From Adenanthera pavonina (Eukaryota > Streptophyta > Magnoliopsida > Fabales > Fabaceae): a stretch of DNA of 64,000 nt. A program made the translations under genes and the position numbers. The notes under the pieces were generated by a model that was not told the origin of the DNA, did not search any database, and saw nothing but the letters and a program-made list of their open reading frames with translations. The DNA lies in NCBI GenBank assembly GCA_026686845.1, contig JAIVEN010000014.1, forward strand, positions 12,262,001-12,326,000, given 5' to 3'. Below are positions 13,104 to 25,700 of the stretch, piece by piece (within the stretch, counting starts at the first letter, position 1; each line of letters starts with the position of its first letter).

Positions 13104-13772
13104 TTACACATCTCCGCCGTAATGGTGAGGGTGATGAGAAGGAGCTGGTTGGCTAGATTTATAAAGAGAAAGAGGAGTAGAGGAGGGATTGAAGAGAGGG
13201 AGTGGAGGGGTATATGAGGCGGATCGTTGAATGGAGTGAACCTGGGACTTGAGGAATTTGAGGTAGTGGATGGCCTCATCTAACATAGAAGCTATATCCA
13301 TTTTAGTGCCACCTGGCACCAGTCTCTGCAATATCCTTATTCTCTTGCTGATTCTTTCTCTGCGATGGCGAGCCGCCACGCTCTGAGGGTCCTTTGATAT
13401 CTTGACGTTCCTCCTCTTTGGAGGTTTCACTGACTCCGGGTCTATGTGTATTGGCTGCATCGCTGCCATCCTAAATATCATCTCCCTCATCGAGTTCTCC
13501 CCTTTCTCTTTCGAAGACAAAGCCTGTGCATGTGGCGTGGGGTTACACAGAGACATTGATGTGATCGTACTTGGGACTGAGCACCAATTTGGTTTCCCGA
13601 GCGTATGTGTGGCTCCACAGAGCTCAGGTAGTGGCACAGGCAACCCCGTCGCAGCCGCTTCATAATCGGCGTAAGCTCCTGAGAATTCTGGCAGTTGCAT
13701 CGTCACGTCCATCTCATAGGGCCATGCCCATGCCAGTGACCACTTTAGCCCATCACTGCTACCACTGTCCAT
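13104..13772 (-). CDS. HEC: HECATE-type bHLH transcription factor (HEC1/HEC2-like)
   Basis: Single-exon gene of 222 residues. HECATE bHLH proteins (subgroup VIIIb) act in the nucleus in gynoecium, transmitting-tract and shoot-meristem development and pair with SPATULA-like bHLH partners. The conserved block MREMIFRMAAMQPIHIDPES lies at residues 95-114. The bHLH domain (about 128-178) contains SVAARHRRERISKRIRILQR and VPGGTKMDIASMLDEAIHYL. In the basic region the His and Glu used by E-box-binding bHLH proteins are Gln and Ala, as is usual in this subgroup, so DNA binding is probably atypical or partner-dependent. I chose the ATG at 13,772. An in-frame extension to 13,985 exists but runs through an (AT)n microsatellite and is not family-like. 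The family is about 220-240 residues, so the gene looks complete. Confidence 0.92.
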   Translation of the reverse strand: MDSGSSDGLKWSLAWAWPYEMDVTMQLPEFSGAYADYEAAATGLPVPLPELCGATHTLGKPNWCSVPSTITSMSLCNPTPHAQALSSKEKGENSMREMIFRMAAMQPIHIDPESVKPPKRRNVKISKDPQSVAARHRRERISKRIRILQRLVPGGTKMDIASMLDEAIHYLKFLKSQVHSIQRSASYTPPLPLFNPSSTPLSLYKSSQPAPSHHPHHYGGDV

Positions 13773-16700
13773 CGATATATTGACTATATGTATGTTTATT
13801 GGTTTTACAACACATATATATATATATATATATATATGAGCGTTTGATGAAGTTAGGAGATCAGAAACAAACAAGTACAAATCACCAGTTAAAGGGATGG
13901 GAGTTCTATGAGAATTTGCCGCCTGAAGACTTAGCAGCTTGCACTGATGAGAAAAGGAGGAACAATATGGATGCTGGAAAATCAATAAAATAGTGATATT
14001 GGGGGCAGATTAGCAGGCTAGCTATGGCAAGTTCCTCAAGGGGGACTTTATAGCTCAATATGTATTGTGTATTATATTAACAAGTTGGTCCACAGTGAGA
14101 TGTACATTTATTTTGATGATAAATGCTACTATATACACACACACTATATTCTATTGATGATGCTTTTATTATTCTTTGGCAAAGTTGTTGAGCTCTATCT
14201 TCTATTGATAGTAATTTATGTATGTTTCCTATTCGGGAAAGGATCTTTCTTTCAAATCAAGATGAAAATTCACACGGTTCCGTGTCAATTATTGCTACGT
14301 CGTCGTCAACAGCATACTATATTATATAGGACAGGAATATATAGTTGAGGACTAAAGAAACGAAATTGTGTGTGTGTCCGATATAGTAAGGGTTAAGATA
14401 GAAAGTGTAAATATATAGTTAGGGAAGAACATAGTGTTGGGGCCGGGGCATGCATATGCATGCACCAACAGGATTGAAATTTAGAGAACCAAAGCAATGA
14501 GGCATAAGTGCTTTATTATGGGGCAGGAATCATTTGTGACGGGTTTGAAAAGATATGAGAGTGGAGCGAGAGAGGGCTAACTTTAGGAAAAAATTTAAAC
14601 AAAAAAACTTTAGGGAAAAAAAATTCCCTTAAGACTTTTTTTTTAAAAAATAAAGCGAGAAGACCCATGCACGTGGCAGGGGTCAGAAAGCTTAGCAGAT
14701 CCTAATAAATGTGTCAGAGGATGGGTGGGTTACCTTCCCAGTTGGCGGTGGGGGATCTTTAGTCGTTAGATATGCCTCTCTCATGAACGCGTGGAAGCTA
14801 TCCAACGGATGAAAAAAGGATGATTCCCTGCATTAAACTCTCTCTATTCGCCTTTTATAGAGCATACTTCGAGGGGCTCTTTTCTCGATTAAATTATAAG
14901 TCATTTTATAATACGAAATAAATTTATATATTTTTTATACTATTTTTTAATTAAAATTTTGATGGTGAATTTTTTAATTTTTTTAAGTTTAAAATTTTAA
15001 TATAATTAATGACTAAATTTATAATTTTTTAAAAAATAATTCACATATTAATTTTTAATTAAAAAATAATATGAAAAATATATAAAAAAAAGAGCATATA
15101 AATATTTTTCTTATAATATTCAAGCAGCATTAAGTTTTTATTTTTTAATTTTATCCTAAATATTTATAATAGAGAGAAGGATTAAGAGAAGTATAATTAA
15201 GATATGTAATAATTTAATGAAGATAATATTAAAAGGTTATGAAAGTTTTTTAAAATTTCAAGAAACTTAACCAATCTTAACTATATTTTTTTATTTATGT
15301 AAAATAGTTAAAAATAATTTACAAATAGAAATAGAAGAAGCATCACACCATTGGCCTCATAATAACATCATATCAAGAGAGAGTTTCATAAAGAATAAGG
15401 GAAAAGAACATCTATATTGTGTGTTTTATATATTTGTGTATTCATGAACCATTATACATTTTTAATTCATAAACATAAAAAATTTGAAGATTTATCATTA
15501 TGATTTGTTTTGCCACCATAAATTTCATTTCGGATGCTTTCCTTTTATAAAGAATTGATCATGATTCAGGTATTGTCATTATTCTATGTGTTCTGACGTG
15601 TGAGGCCTGCCCCGCACATCATAATTTGATGTAGATATTGATGACTGCATTGTCATGATTTCTTCTGGAAACAAAATAGATTTAAATTTTTGATTGATAT
15701 ATTATATTATACTATATAAAATTTATAACAAATTATAATTTTTGCAAATAACAAATAATGTGATTTATTTATCGTGGAATACAACATCCTGGGGACTGGG
15801 AAGGTGTCTAACTTAAAAAAAAGAAATTACAATTATAATAGAAATATAAAAAAAAAACCAACAATCTATTACTATAAAAAGATTAAAATTTGATGATAAT
15901 AATTTTTTTTAAAAAAATACTTTTCTTGAAATTAACTTTTAAAATTCTGTATTAGTATGATGTTACGTTTTTATTTCTTTTAATTTTACAAAGCCCTATG
16001 ATAATTGTAAAAATAAGAGTCGTGATTCTTTATAGTATTATAATTAGATGGTGTCTAGGGATCTATATATGCATTACATAAAGCTCATATAGCAAGTCAT
16101 ATTAATAATATAACTCCATGAACCACATAATTTCCTATAAATTTAAATTATATGGACACATATATTGTTAATATCATTATAATTTGTGCATACAATTAAG
16201 TTTCATCAATTGAGGAAAACATAATCGGAAGCTTAAAATATAACAGTAATAATTTTAAAATTCTCTTGCAACTTTAGAAAACTAATCAGGTAGTAAAAAA
16301 ACCACTGTGATGCCCTCATCTATTCGTGACAAAATTTAAATATTATGTTTCTTTTATGTACGTTGAGTTTTCGCGGTATCCATTTTTATTTTGTAAGGTT
16401 GATTATGTTCATGAGACGCAACTTTGTTTATATAAAAAAAAAAATCTTCTAAAATTTGAAGATTTATAAAAAATAGAAAAAAATGTGTTTAAGAAAATTA
16501 TTTGATATAAAAAATAATTTGTTTCTGTGGCGAAGCTTGGCGAAAAGGCCTAAAGGTGCACGCTTCAACTTGGTAGGAGACGTGTGTTTCCTCAGGTCCC
16601 CCTAAAATGCATTACTATATTGCGTTTATGGCAAAAGCTTTTGAATTCTTATTTATAATATTAACAAAATACAGTAAATGAGCATAGCAGCATATATGGG

Positions 16701-16980
16701 ATTGTATAAGAGAAATATGCCATTTCCAGAACCGGTGTGCAGAGCAAGTGTACTGTTGTGCATAGAAGCAGGGGTTAATTATTACTTGGACCAATGATTC
16801 AAAAGAAGCACAAAAAAGGGAACAGACAAATAATGTGGGACTCTTTCTTTCTTTCTGCATGTAACCTCTCCTCTCCATCATCACTTTAGGTGTGTGCAGG
16901 GTGCTGTCCAATATTCATGACAAGAGAAGGGATTAATTTTGGAGTAATTGTTGATAAGGCTTCTCTTTAACTCTATATAT
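13773..16980. other. Non-coding region upstream of the HECATE-type gene
   Basis: Contains the 5' flank of the minus-strand bHLH gene, with an (AT)n microsatellite at 13,810-13,838 only ~40-65 bases before its start codon. A foldback element at 14,921-15,098 is listed separately. The rest is AT-rich and I find no gene. It should contain the bHLH promoter, but I cannot define its elements. Confidence 0.5.
14921..15098. repeat. AT-rich foldback (MITE-like) element
   Basis: The left arm (about 14,921-14,976) and the right arm (about 15,025-15,098) are inverted copies. Both contain ttttttaattaaaa flanked by a tatatatttttt-like stretch, with a short AT-rich loop between. No clear target duplication is visible. 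It looks like a small foldback transposon derivative, but low-complexity AT sequence makes this less certain. Confidence 0.45.
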
Positions 16981-17000
16981 ATATATATATATATATTTTT

Positions 17001-17236
17001 TCTAATTTTTAATATAAGATCTTTTTAATCGAATCATATGATTAAAAATAAAAATTAAAATTAATTAATTATTTTAATTTTTTTAAAAATTTTAATATTT
17101 TTTAAAATTATTCTTATTTAATTTTTCTCTCTTTCTATTTAAATACATTAACTAAAAATATTTTTTAAAAATATATAATAAATATTATCTTATATATTAT
17201 AAAAAATTTTATATTCAAAATTAAAATAAAAAAATC
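17001..17236 (+). repeat. AT-rich repeat family A, copy 1
   Basis: About 235 bp that recurs in the same orientation at 17,470-17,702 and inverted at 37,800-37,988. Shared landmarks are taatataagat near one end, a central ttaattaatt...tttaatatttttt block, an ctatttaa/tatttaatttttct block, and aaaatatataataaatatta near the other end. The ends show a weak inverted match (tataagat). It is non-coding, probably a MITE family. Confidence 0.5.
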
Positions 17237-17469
17237 TTATATATAAATTTAGAGGAATGATATTCTATGCCACCGATCCATTTATTATTACGTTATCTTT
17301 TTCTTGTAAATCTCACGCATCCCCTTGTTTTTACAATCATTCTATATATGCTGCTCTATTTATTGATCTGAGCACCCCAATGAACCATGTTTTATTAAAT
17401 GTTTCATTCCTAGCTAGCTCTCCCATTGGAAAACATAGGCGCAGCTTCATATAATTATTAGCTTTTTAT
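17237..17469. other. Spacer between two AT-rich repeat copies
   Basis: A less AT-biased segment of about 230 bp. An open frame of 65 codons is present but resembles no known protein and has no neighbouring exons. I regard it as non-coding. Confidence 0.4.
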
Positions 17470-17702
17470 TTACTTTTTCTATTTTTTAATATAATATTAT
17501 TTTAATTGAATAACGTGAATTAATAATTAAAATTATAATTAATTATTTATTTTAATTTTTTAAAAAATTTTAATATTTTTTTAAAACTATCCTTATTTAA
17601 TTTTTCTTTTTTTTTAATATATTAAATAGGGATATTTTTTTAAAAATATATAATAAATATTATTTCATATATTGTAAAGAGTTATATTTAGAAACAGAGT
17701 AA
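17470..17702 (+). repeat. AT-rich repeat family A, copy 2
   Basis: A direct copy of the repeat at 17,001-17,236, about 470 bp downstream. It keeps the same order of blocks (taatataatatta, aattaattat, tttaatattttttt, tatttaatttttct, aaatatataataaatatta) with many small differences. It ends next to a Stowaway-like element. Confidence 0.5.
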
Positions 17703-17711
17703 AATATCCTA

Positions 17712-17962
17712 CTTCCTCTAGTTCATATTATAAGGCATACTATATAATAAATTTTTGATCCAAATTCTCATTTTATCTATATATTTAATATTTTATCTTT
17801 TTTTATTTATAATTTTTTAATAATAATATAATAAAATACTTAATAAAAATAAAATAAAAAATTTAAATACTTTTTACATTAATTTAAATTAAAAAAATAA
17901 TTTTTTTAATATAGATGTAATTAATATAAAATATTATATAATATAATATGAATAAGAGTGAT
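17712..17962. mobile_element. Stowaway-like MITE (Tc1/mariner type), copy 1
   Basis: A 251-bp AT-rich element bounded by TA on both sides. It starts cttcctctagttcatattat, and its right end, aatatgaataagagtgat, is an imperfect inverted match. Its right third aligns with that of the element at 32,461-32,726 (shared attaatataaaatatt and taatatgaat words), so the two are one family. It has no coding capacity. Confidence 0.55.
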
Positions 17963-19292
17963 TATATATTATTTAGAATGATGCATTACGATCTGTAATG
18001 GTGGGTCCCCCAAGTCTGTGAACTCAGGGTGGCTAGTTGCTTCCCCCCTTATGTTTGTATGTGCATTATTTCTCATGTGTTACGAGTCACATCATTGATT
18101 TTTGTGTTTGCCCAACTGCACAAACAATTATGCGGTCCAATAATTTCACGCTCTGATGATTCATTACTTTTTTAATATAAATTATTTTTAATTATTTTAT
18201 TATAATAAAAAAATTATTATATTATTATAAGTGTCTTAAAAGTGATATCATTTTTATTTTTAATTTTTAATAAATATCATAAATTTAAATAATTTATACT
18301 CTCTTATATAATTAAAGAAAAATACTTTAAAAATAAAATAATTAATAATTTAAAATTTTATAAAAAATAATTTATATTTAGAATCACAATAAATTTTTAA
18401 AATATAACTAATTAAAAAGGTAAAAAGGAGTAGACCTAACCACTTGTTAGGCTTTACCGATCCCTCATTTCATTGTCCCAGTCCAATCATGGAGGAAGAA
18501 GAAAAAGAACAAGATGACTCATTACTCACTACATATCCACACACACACACACTCATATGGTAAGCACAGAGTCATTCTAAGTCAATGCGAAAACAGAAAT
18601 TAGATCCATGTTTTCCATTTTACTTAATTTCTTCCTAAACTGCCAACTGATTTGAGTGGAAAGAGTTCTACGTGAAAAAACAAATATCACTGTCAAATAA
18701 GTATTAAATCACAGAGAAGTTAATTATTATCTTCTTTAGCATGAAGGAAGCAAAAATTGACAATGAATTATGCTAAAAAGACCAATTAATCAATTTTCTT
18801 ATTTCAATTCCCCACATTCAAAGGTCAATTCCATGCAAGACCAAAATGATCTTTGAAAGTGATCTGAAGGTCTACTCTTTTTTTTTTCCCCTTCAATTTC
18901 AGAGAGAATATCGGGGTCATATAGTCTTGGTATCTTTCCCCTTTTCTTTTCGGTTGCCAACATATAGTCTTGGTATCCTTGCCTGTGCCACTGAAAACGG
19001 GCTTTTCGGGATTAGGGAGAAAAAGCCCAATGTGACATTTCAGTTTGGATAATAATTAGTTTTGGGCCCAAGAAGACGTTGGTTGGTGGTTTACCCGATT
19101 TTCCTACTTTTCCCCATTGCTTGAGAGAAAAGTATATGACACATTGAAAGAAGAGAAGAACGAATAAGCAACACATAATTGATTTTTTTTTTTTTACGAA
19201 CAAGAGTATATATATATATATGTGACCAGTCAACAAGGGCGTTACCGCAAAAGAATTGAAAAGAAACGCACTTCCTAAAGCGTCTTTTACCC

Positions 19293-19323
<31 letters not shown>

Positions 19324-21553
19324 ATTCACACTCGCCTTTTTCTTCCTCACCCTTCACCACCAAAACCCTATACTGCAACTTACTCTTTCATTCCTGCCAC
19401 ATACACGTGCAATCCTTTATCACGTGCATCGCCTCCCCAAAAGACAAATCAATTATACTCATATTCTGATAGTGATATAGCTACCCTAGATCATTAATTT
19501 TTTAATTACGGACACACATGCATCAATATATCATATGGGTTATATTTTTAGATTAATTGTTATCATATTTGTGATATTTGTAATTGAAAGAATGTATATT
19601 ATTTGCACATTAATCCTTTAGATAACGTTATTTTAATTAAAATTAAAAGCATCATTTTTTCACCCCTAAAAGAAAAGCCAGATCAACCAATACTCTCCAT
19701 TGTTTTTTTTTTTGTTGACAATACTCTTAATTGTATTTCAACGTGCCTTTTGACCGATTAAACCTATATATATTCCCCTTACTACGCTGGGATAAAAAGT
19801 ACGACTAACAACAGCAGGCCTTCCTCGTTTTAATGTTTCATTTTTGCTATTCTCTTGTTAGTGACCAACAGTTCCAGACGAAATAAATTACTATGTTACT
19901 GCACGACAAAAATGTTCCAGCTTTATATTATTTTTATATTCGTCTTGAATTAATATGAATCTTTATTTGTCTCCGCTCTAGCTAGGCTCTGGATGCCCGA
20001 AACAGGCATTTCTTAACTTGCTTAATTTCTCTCACGCAGGATTTCTCTGTTTGTGGTATTTATTTACCCCGCATGAATGTGAACACAAACACGAACAAAT
20101 TAGATTAAACTAGCCAGGGAAGGGTGAAGAAAAGCATAGTCAAACTTTATGAGCAACTTTACCGTTTATAGGGATGTAGCAGGACCCGACAAGTAAAAAA
20201 GACAAGAGGAGGTTCTTGAGCGAAGGGAAGGGATCGATTGTCCATATGGTAAGCCCCACTCATTGCGAGTGATAATGCCCAGTACGTGTGTGTTAGTGTT
20301 GAGGTCTGTGAAAGAAGCTAGCGAAGAGAAGAAGGGATGGAGGGAAAAAGAGGTGGAATCCAAAGGGAATTGCGAAAACGCTAATCAGATGACTACTGAA
20401 ATTGGGAAAAGGCGAAGGTTCCTGGTCCTCCTCCGAAGAAGTATAGAAGTCCTGATAGGTACATCTCAAATAACATTTTTAGCCAGTTTCCCCCACATTT
20501 CGCTTTCATCGGATTATTCATATCCTTCTATCTTCATTCTCTTGATTACGCATTTTTATTATATATTTTGTTTCAAACTCACACATCCCTCTCTCTCTAG
20601 TTCCTTTTGTTTTTATTGGGGGAGCGGCTTTAACTTTTTTACCCTACTGACAATTCATTAAAACATGAGGCAGAATTATTGTCCATGACATGGGTATGAT
20701 ATGATAACCTTCTTTTTCCATAAATCATAGCAGTAGTTATATACTCTACTTACTCTCTCCTGTTGGACAGAATTAATGATAATATAATTATGAATAATAT
20801 GAAGCAGGAGAAAACAATAACGAGCACAATCATTCTAAGTTTCCAAGTCGGATTTTTTCTTGAGCAGATAGACGTGATTAGCTGTCAGCTCCTTTATAGT
20901 AATATCACTCGTCTTTTCATCGGGGTTTTGAATTGAGATGCAAAGTATTCTGTGTTGCTCTCGCCTGTACATTGAAACCATTAATGGGGGCTGGGTAGAG
21001 AAAGCCCTAGAGGTTTTTCTTTTTCTTTTAACTCTGAGCCAGCTAGTCTAGCCTAGCTTATTATATTCTCAGTTCTCAGCTTTTGACCCAATAAAACTGT
21101 AAGGAACTCCTCGCTCTCTCTCTCTCCCCTGCTGGCATTAATGTAACTGAAGCATGCAGAGAGCAAACTCAGAAAAAGGAGGAGATATGAAACTGATAGA
21201 AGAAAAGATCCCAAAATCGAAAGCAATAAATTGCACCAATTGAAACGGGGACAATATTAGTTAACCAGAAAGAGCAGAAAAAGGAGTTTTGGACATTTAA
21301 AAGTTTGGATTCATTTGATCTTCACTCAACCACAACCCACCCTCCATCAATGGGGGATGGGTGGGCGAAGCAAAGATATAATATATGGGCACTAAGTTAT
21401 ATGTACACAGAATCACAAACTGTCGCAGGCACGCACACACACAAGTATCCATCAATATCATCGATCTGCCTTTGTCTGGGACTCAAAATTTAGGACGGAA
21501 AATTAATAGATTTTAAAAGAAAAGAAAATCAAGCAAGTGGACTTAAAAAGCAA
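17963..21553. other. Intergenic region between family A repeats and HSFB4
   Basis: No gene recognised. It contains AT-rich low-complexity sequence (18,170-18,420), an (AC)n tract at 18,540-18,552, an (AT)n tract near 19,206-19,220, and a 20-C homopolymer at 19,290-19,309 running into an (AC)n tract. Several open frames of 60-130 codons occur but are low in complexity or overlap homopolymers. The last few hundred bases probably include the 3' untranslated region of HSFB4. Confidence 0.5.
19290..19324. repeat. Poly-C run followed by (AC)n microsatellite
   Basis: Twenty consecutive C residues at 19,290-19,309 continue directly into about eight AC units. Overlapping open frames on both strands here (poly-Pro or poly-Gly) are artefacts of this run. 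Confidence 0.95.
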
Positions 21554-22727
21554 CTAACGACTGGAAGGAGGCATGAGATTCAAGCCCAAATCATCCTTTT
21601 CCAAGACGAAACGAGCTTTGCTGGTGTCCGACGAATTGGCGGGGTTAAAACCGTACTCGGGGTGCACCCTTTTCTTCGATTGGAGCGATACACCAAAGAG
21701 CTTGGTCTTGCAGCTGTCTCTACTGGGCTCTTCAACTATGGTTATGGAGCTCTTTGATGTGTTGGTAGGCGAGTTCACTAGAGGTGGAGCTTGCTTGTTG
21801 TTCGTGGAATAATACCCCAAAAGCTGGTTGAGGGGCCTTTGCATCATTGAAACATTACTACTAGTAGTTATAGGAGAAGGTGTAGACAGCAAGGAAGAAG
21901 GGTAGGAGCTGCTAGGAGGGACAGGTTTAACATGGTTCTGAACGAAGTAGATGATGTCGTTGTAGAGCTTCTTCATGTGGGCGAGCTCAGACATGAGCAT
22001 GTTGTTGCTTCGCCTGAGTCTTTCATTGTCCTCGGAAAGAGCGGTAAAGGAGGAGTTGTAGTTGGCGCCGTTCATGAGGGAAGAGACAGGAGTGGGAGAA
22101 GTGAGGGGCGGGGAATCACACCAATTATTGTGTTGGTCATCGGAGTCGCTTGGAGGAGAGATGCTGAGTCTGGAAGGGAAGGGGAAGAAAGAGGGGACGC
22201 CGACGCCGACGCCGTGATGGTTCTGATGAGGATGAGGCTGAGCCGTTTTTCTTCGGTGGATCTCGCACAGCAAGTGCTTCTCTCCCTTCTTAAAGAACTC
22301 ATTAGCAAACTCCCATCTGTCCGGCACAATCTTTCTGAAACCCTAGTTGATGAATTGAAAAACACAAGATCAAACGGTGAATAATAATAATAAGAAAAGA
22401 AAAAAAGAAGTTAAATTTGGGGGGAGAGAAGAGACTGAGAGTAGCTAGTGATATGTATATATGTAGATAGATAGATACATAGGTGTTGAGCTGGCGAACG
22501 AAGCTGGAGAAGTTGTTGTGCTTGAAGTAGTTGGGGAGAAGATCGCGAGCGAACTCAGGGGGGCGCCAAACGACGAAAGTGGTGTCGTCTTCACCCCAAG
22601 AGACGATGTGATCGGTGGTGGGATCATCGACGAGCTGGTAAGTCTTGGTGAGGAAGGGTGCTGGCACCGATTTGTGAGAGTCAAGGGACAGTAATATGCC
22701 GTCGCAATTGTCCAACAGAAGAGCCAT
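21554..22727 (-). CDS. HSFB4: Class B heat-shock transcription factor HSFB4
   Basis: HSFB4 (SCHIZORIZA in Arabidopsis) is a nuclear class B heat-shock factor acting mainly in root stem-cell and cell-layer identity; class B factors lack the acidic activation motif and usually repress. Two exons, 22,479-22,727 and 21,554-22,342, encode 345 residues. The single intron falls inside the DNA-binding domain after VRQLNTY, its conserved position in plant HSFs. Seen: the start MALLLDNCDGILLSLDSHKS; a DNA-binding domain at about 22-115 (WGEDDTTFVVWRPPEFARDL and GFRKIVPDRWEFANEFFKKG); a heptad HR-A/B region starting LSEDNERLRRSNNMLMSELA; the class B repressor motif KLFGVSL; and a basic stretch after it. 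Arabidopsis HSFB4 is similar in length, so the gene looks intact. Confidence 0.96.
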
Positions 22728-25700
22728 ACCGCTCTCACTCTCACAACCAAGGGAGCAAGCTAAGTATATATATAAGATCAGAGAGGAGAAGGAGGGGGTC
22801 GAGTGAGAATAATGTATGAGAGGGTGGAGGATGAAAATGTTGGGAAGAGGAAGGGGGATGGAACTGTATTGTAGTGCTCGTGTTCCTGGGGTATTGAGAT
22901 TTAGCCAATGCTTTCTCTCTTTATTACTCTTTTTTTTTTCTTCCTCCTAAACTAAATATATCAAAAACAAAATGGAGAGGGGATCGATATTAATTGTAAA
23001 TTATAATGGATAGTAATTAGAGAAGTAGCATTTTTGTCACCCTCCTCGGTTATGGAGTGAGAGAGAATATGTGTCTGTCTGCCTAGGACTGTGAAATAAG
23101 GGCCTTTCAAGACAAACCCGTGACTCTCCCTCTCTTTCTACGTGTGTGAGTGTGTGTGGTGATAGAGAGAGGGTTCTGAGTCTGACATTGATCCCGCGCA
23201 CCCCCACTCAAAATATCACGCACAACCCTAACAAAAGTGCACTGCCCTGCATTGCATTCCCTATTTTGCCAATTCCCCCATTCCTAACTTTTCGCTTCCC
23301 TTATTTATTTTCACCCACCATTTGAATTCTATCCTTTTTTTTTCACCTCCTATATTCTCTTGTGTTTTAATTGAATGATCTTTATGTTAGTTATTATTTT
23401 TTTTATATTAATATATTTAACTATTATTAATTAGTAAAATTTTATTTAAATTAAGTTCAGTTTTTAACACAAATTTTGTAAATAGGATATATACGACAAA
23501 GATAATTTTGTAATAAAAATTTCGGTTTTCCAGATATTAGTACAGATGGAGCTCTGATTGTCCAATATAGCTATACAGATTATATAAATCCTGCAGGGGC
23601 TGTGTTAATTAAGGCTATAGGGGGGAGGTAGTTGTGATGTGAGAGAGCAGAGTAGTGTTAATTTGGTATATCAATGTCAAAGGTTGTGGTGAGAAGGAGA
23701 ATGGACAGAGGAGAAAGGTGGAAGAGGAAGTTAATTTCTCTAAGAGAAAAGAGGAGTGTGGTTGGAGTTGGCGTCAAAGGAGCGTCTTCTTTTTATAATA
23801 CTATAAAGTGTTTTGTAGGTATCCGCTTGTTGTTTAATGTCACCAACCAAAGGCAGTCGTCCGATTTCGAATCCCTATCATTTTTATGCAAAGGTACATC
23901 TCTCCAAAACATATATACTATAATACATTGAACAACGTGATATATGCGAATTAAAGACTGTTATGTGTGACGACATTTCTTCCTTCTGTTGCTTCTCTTC
24001 TATTTCCTCTCCTCTCTCTCTCTACCTTTTTTTTCTTCTTTCTTCTTCTTCTTCTTCTTCTTCTTCGATCGGCTTCTTTTTGTTATTGAAAAATACGTAT
24101 TTCAAACTTCAATATCATGCGTGGTAGCTACAGACATTTGCTCTCTCTCTCTCTCTCACCGATAGTACCTTTTACTCACTAGCATACAGTACCTATCTCT
24201 CCAGCCACCACTATTTAGCTTTCCCCCCACTTTACTTTTTACATTGAGCCTCCAACTTTGGCTCTTCCACCTCCACGGCTCCCTTCCCCTCCTCCACCAT
24301 CGGCTTCCCCCCTCTGCTGACGTGTCCAGGTGTTTTGAATTATTGGCCCCAAAAGTTCCCATGACTAAATTTTTACAGCTTTTCCACCTCCCTTTTACTT
24401 TCTCCTCCACACCATGCATCCATAAATAGATAACTTTCCACGGAATATCAACGAGAGAATGAGCATTGTAATTGTAATGCGAGGAAATTAAGGGAAAGGG
24501 AATTATCCACTTGGATATAGAATATTTGGGAAACACCACATTCCCAACGACCTAATTTTCCTTTTGCAATTTTTACGGGATTGGCATACTCAACATGTAA
24601 CAAATTAAGTGAAATTAAAAAGAGTAGGGACATTGAAGGATATAGAGGGCCAAAGCAAAACACTGGGAAATTGATGGGTAATTATTCGGGGTAGATACTC
24701 CGACTCATGATTTTGATAATGTCTATGATTCTCATTATTGGAAAATCAAAGTTAAACTGTCCCGGGTTCCCCACCCCGATCGATGTATAATCATTCCTCA
24801 CTTTACAATTTTCTCCGCTTTCCTCATATTCAATGAGATTCATATATAGTAATTAAAAACATTATAAATAATGTGATAGCCTTCTCAAAAGTCTTTGAAA
24901 CCCCCAAGCTAGTTAGCCTCCGAGAGAAGCCACAACTTTTTGAACGGTTCCCAAAAAAACAAAAAGATGGACACCATTGTGAACACTAATTAATACTAAC
25001 GTGCTACGGGAAGTTAAATTAAATGGGATTTAGATTCGGTTATTAGCCAAAAAACCAGTGGGTTATAGGTTTCTCTTATTAGTTATTACGGTGTGTACGT
25101 AAGTAGTTACTAAACCCGGCACAGCGCTGATTGCTTATTAGTTGTATTCTGCTGTACTCATCGGTCAATGATCGAAAACATAGCTCATCTTCTCCAGCTT
25201 TACATGAACCGTCTTTGATTTAATCCTAATTTGCACACAATGTTGACCCCTAAACTCCATCAACAATTTACTCTAATTAACTCTTAAGTATGAGGTAGCT
25301 GATTCCGGCGAACGAGCGTTTCTTAACCATCAATTAACGCGCGCAGCCTATACATATATAAAATAATTCTTAATTATATTTCCTACTTTTAGCTATATTA
25401 CAAATTTCATCAACCGAATGAGATAAAAAGGTACATAAAATAACATATGCATGTGATCCATCTCAAAAAGCGAGAGCAAAGTCTTCTTTTTTAATTTTGT
25501 TTTGCAGAAAAAGGGATGAAAATAATTAGGAAATTTGAAACATGAAGAATAGCATCAAGCCAGCAGTTATGCTGATCGTTAAAATTTTTTACTACTCCAT
25601 TTTTATCCATACGTACGCGCGTGTATATAAATCACATCCTATTATGAAATATCATCATCATTATTATACAAACGTGTACATAATTAAATTCTTTTCATAC

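Noticed and set aside
13773..13985. N-terminal extension of the HECATE-type protein
   Set aside because: It is in frame but translates an (AT)n microsatellite (IYIYIYI) and is absent from the family; the ATG at 13,772 fits family length.
19256..19480. Poly-Pro and poly-Gly frames around 19.3 kb
   Set aside because: Artefacts of a C20 homopolymer.
21932..22384. 150-codon plus-strand open frame
   Set aside because: Antisense shadow of HSFB4 exon 2.
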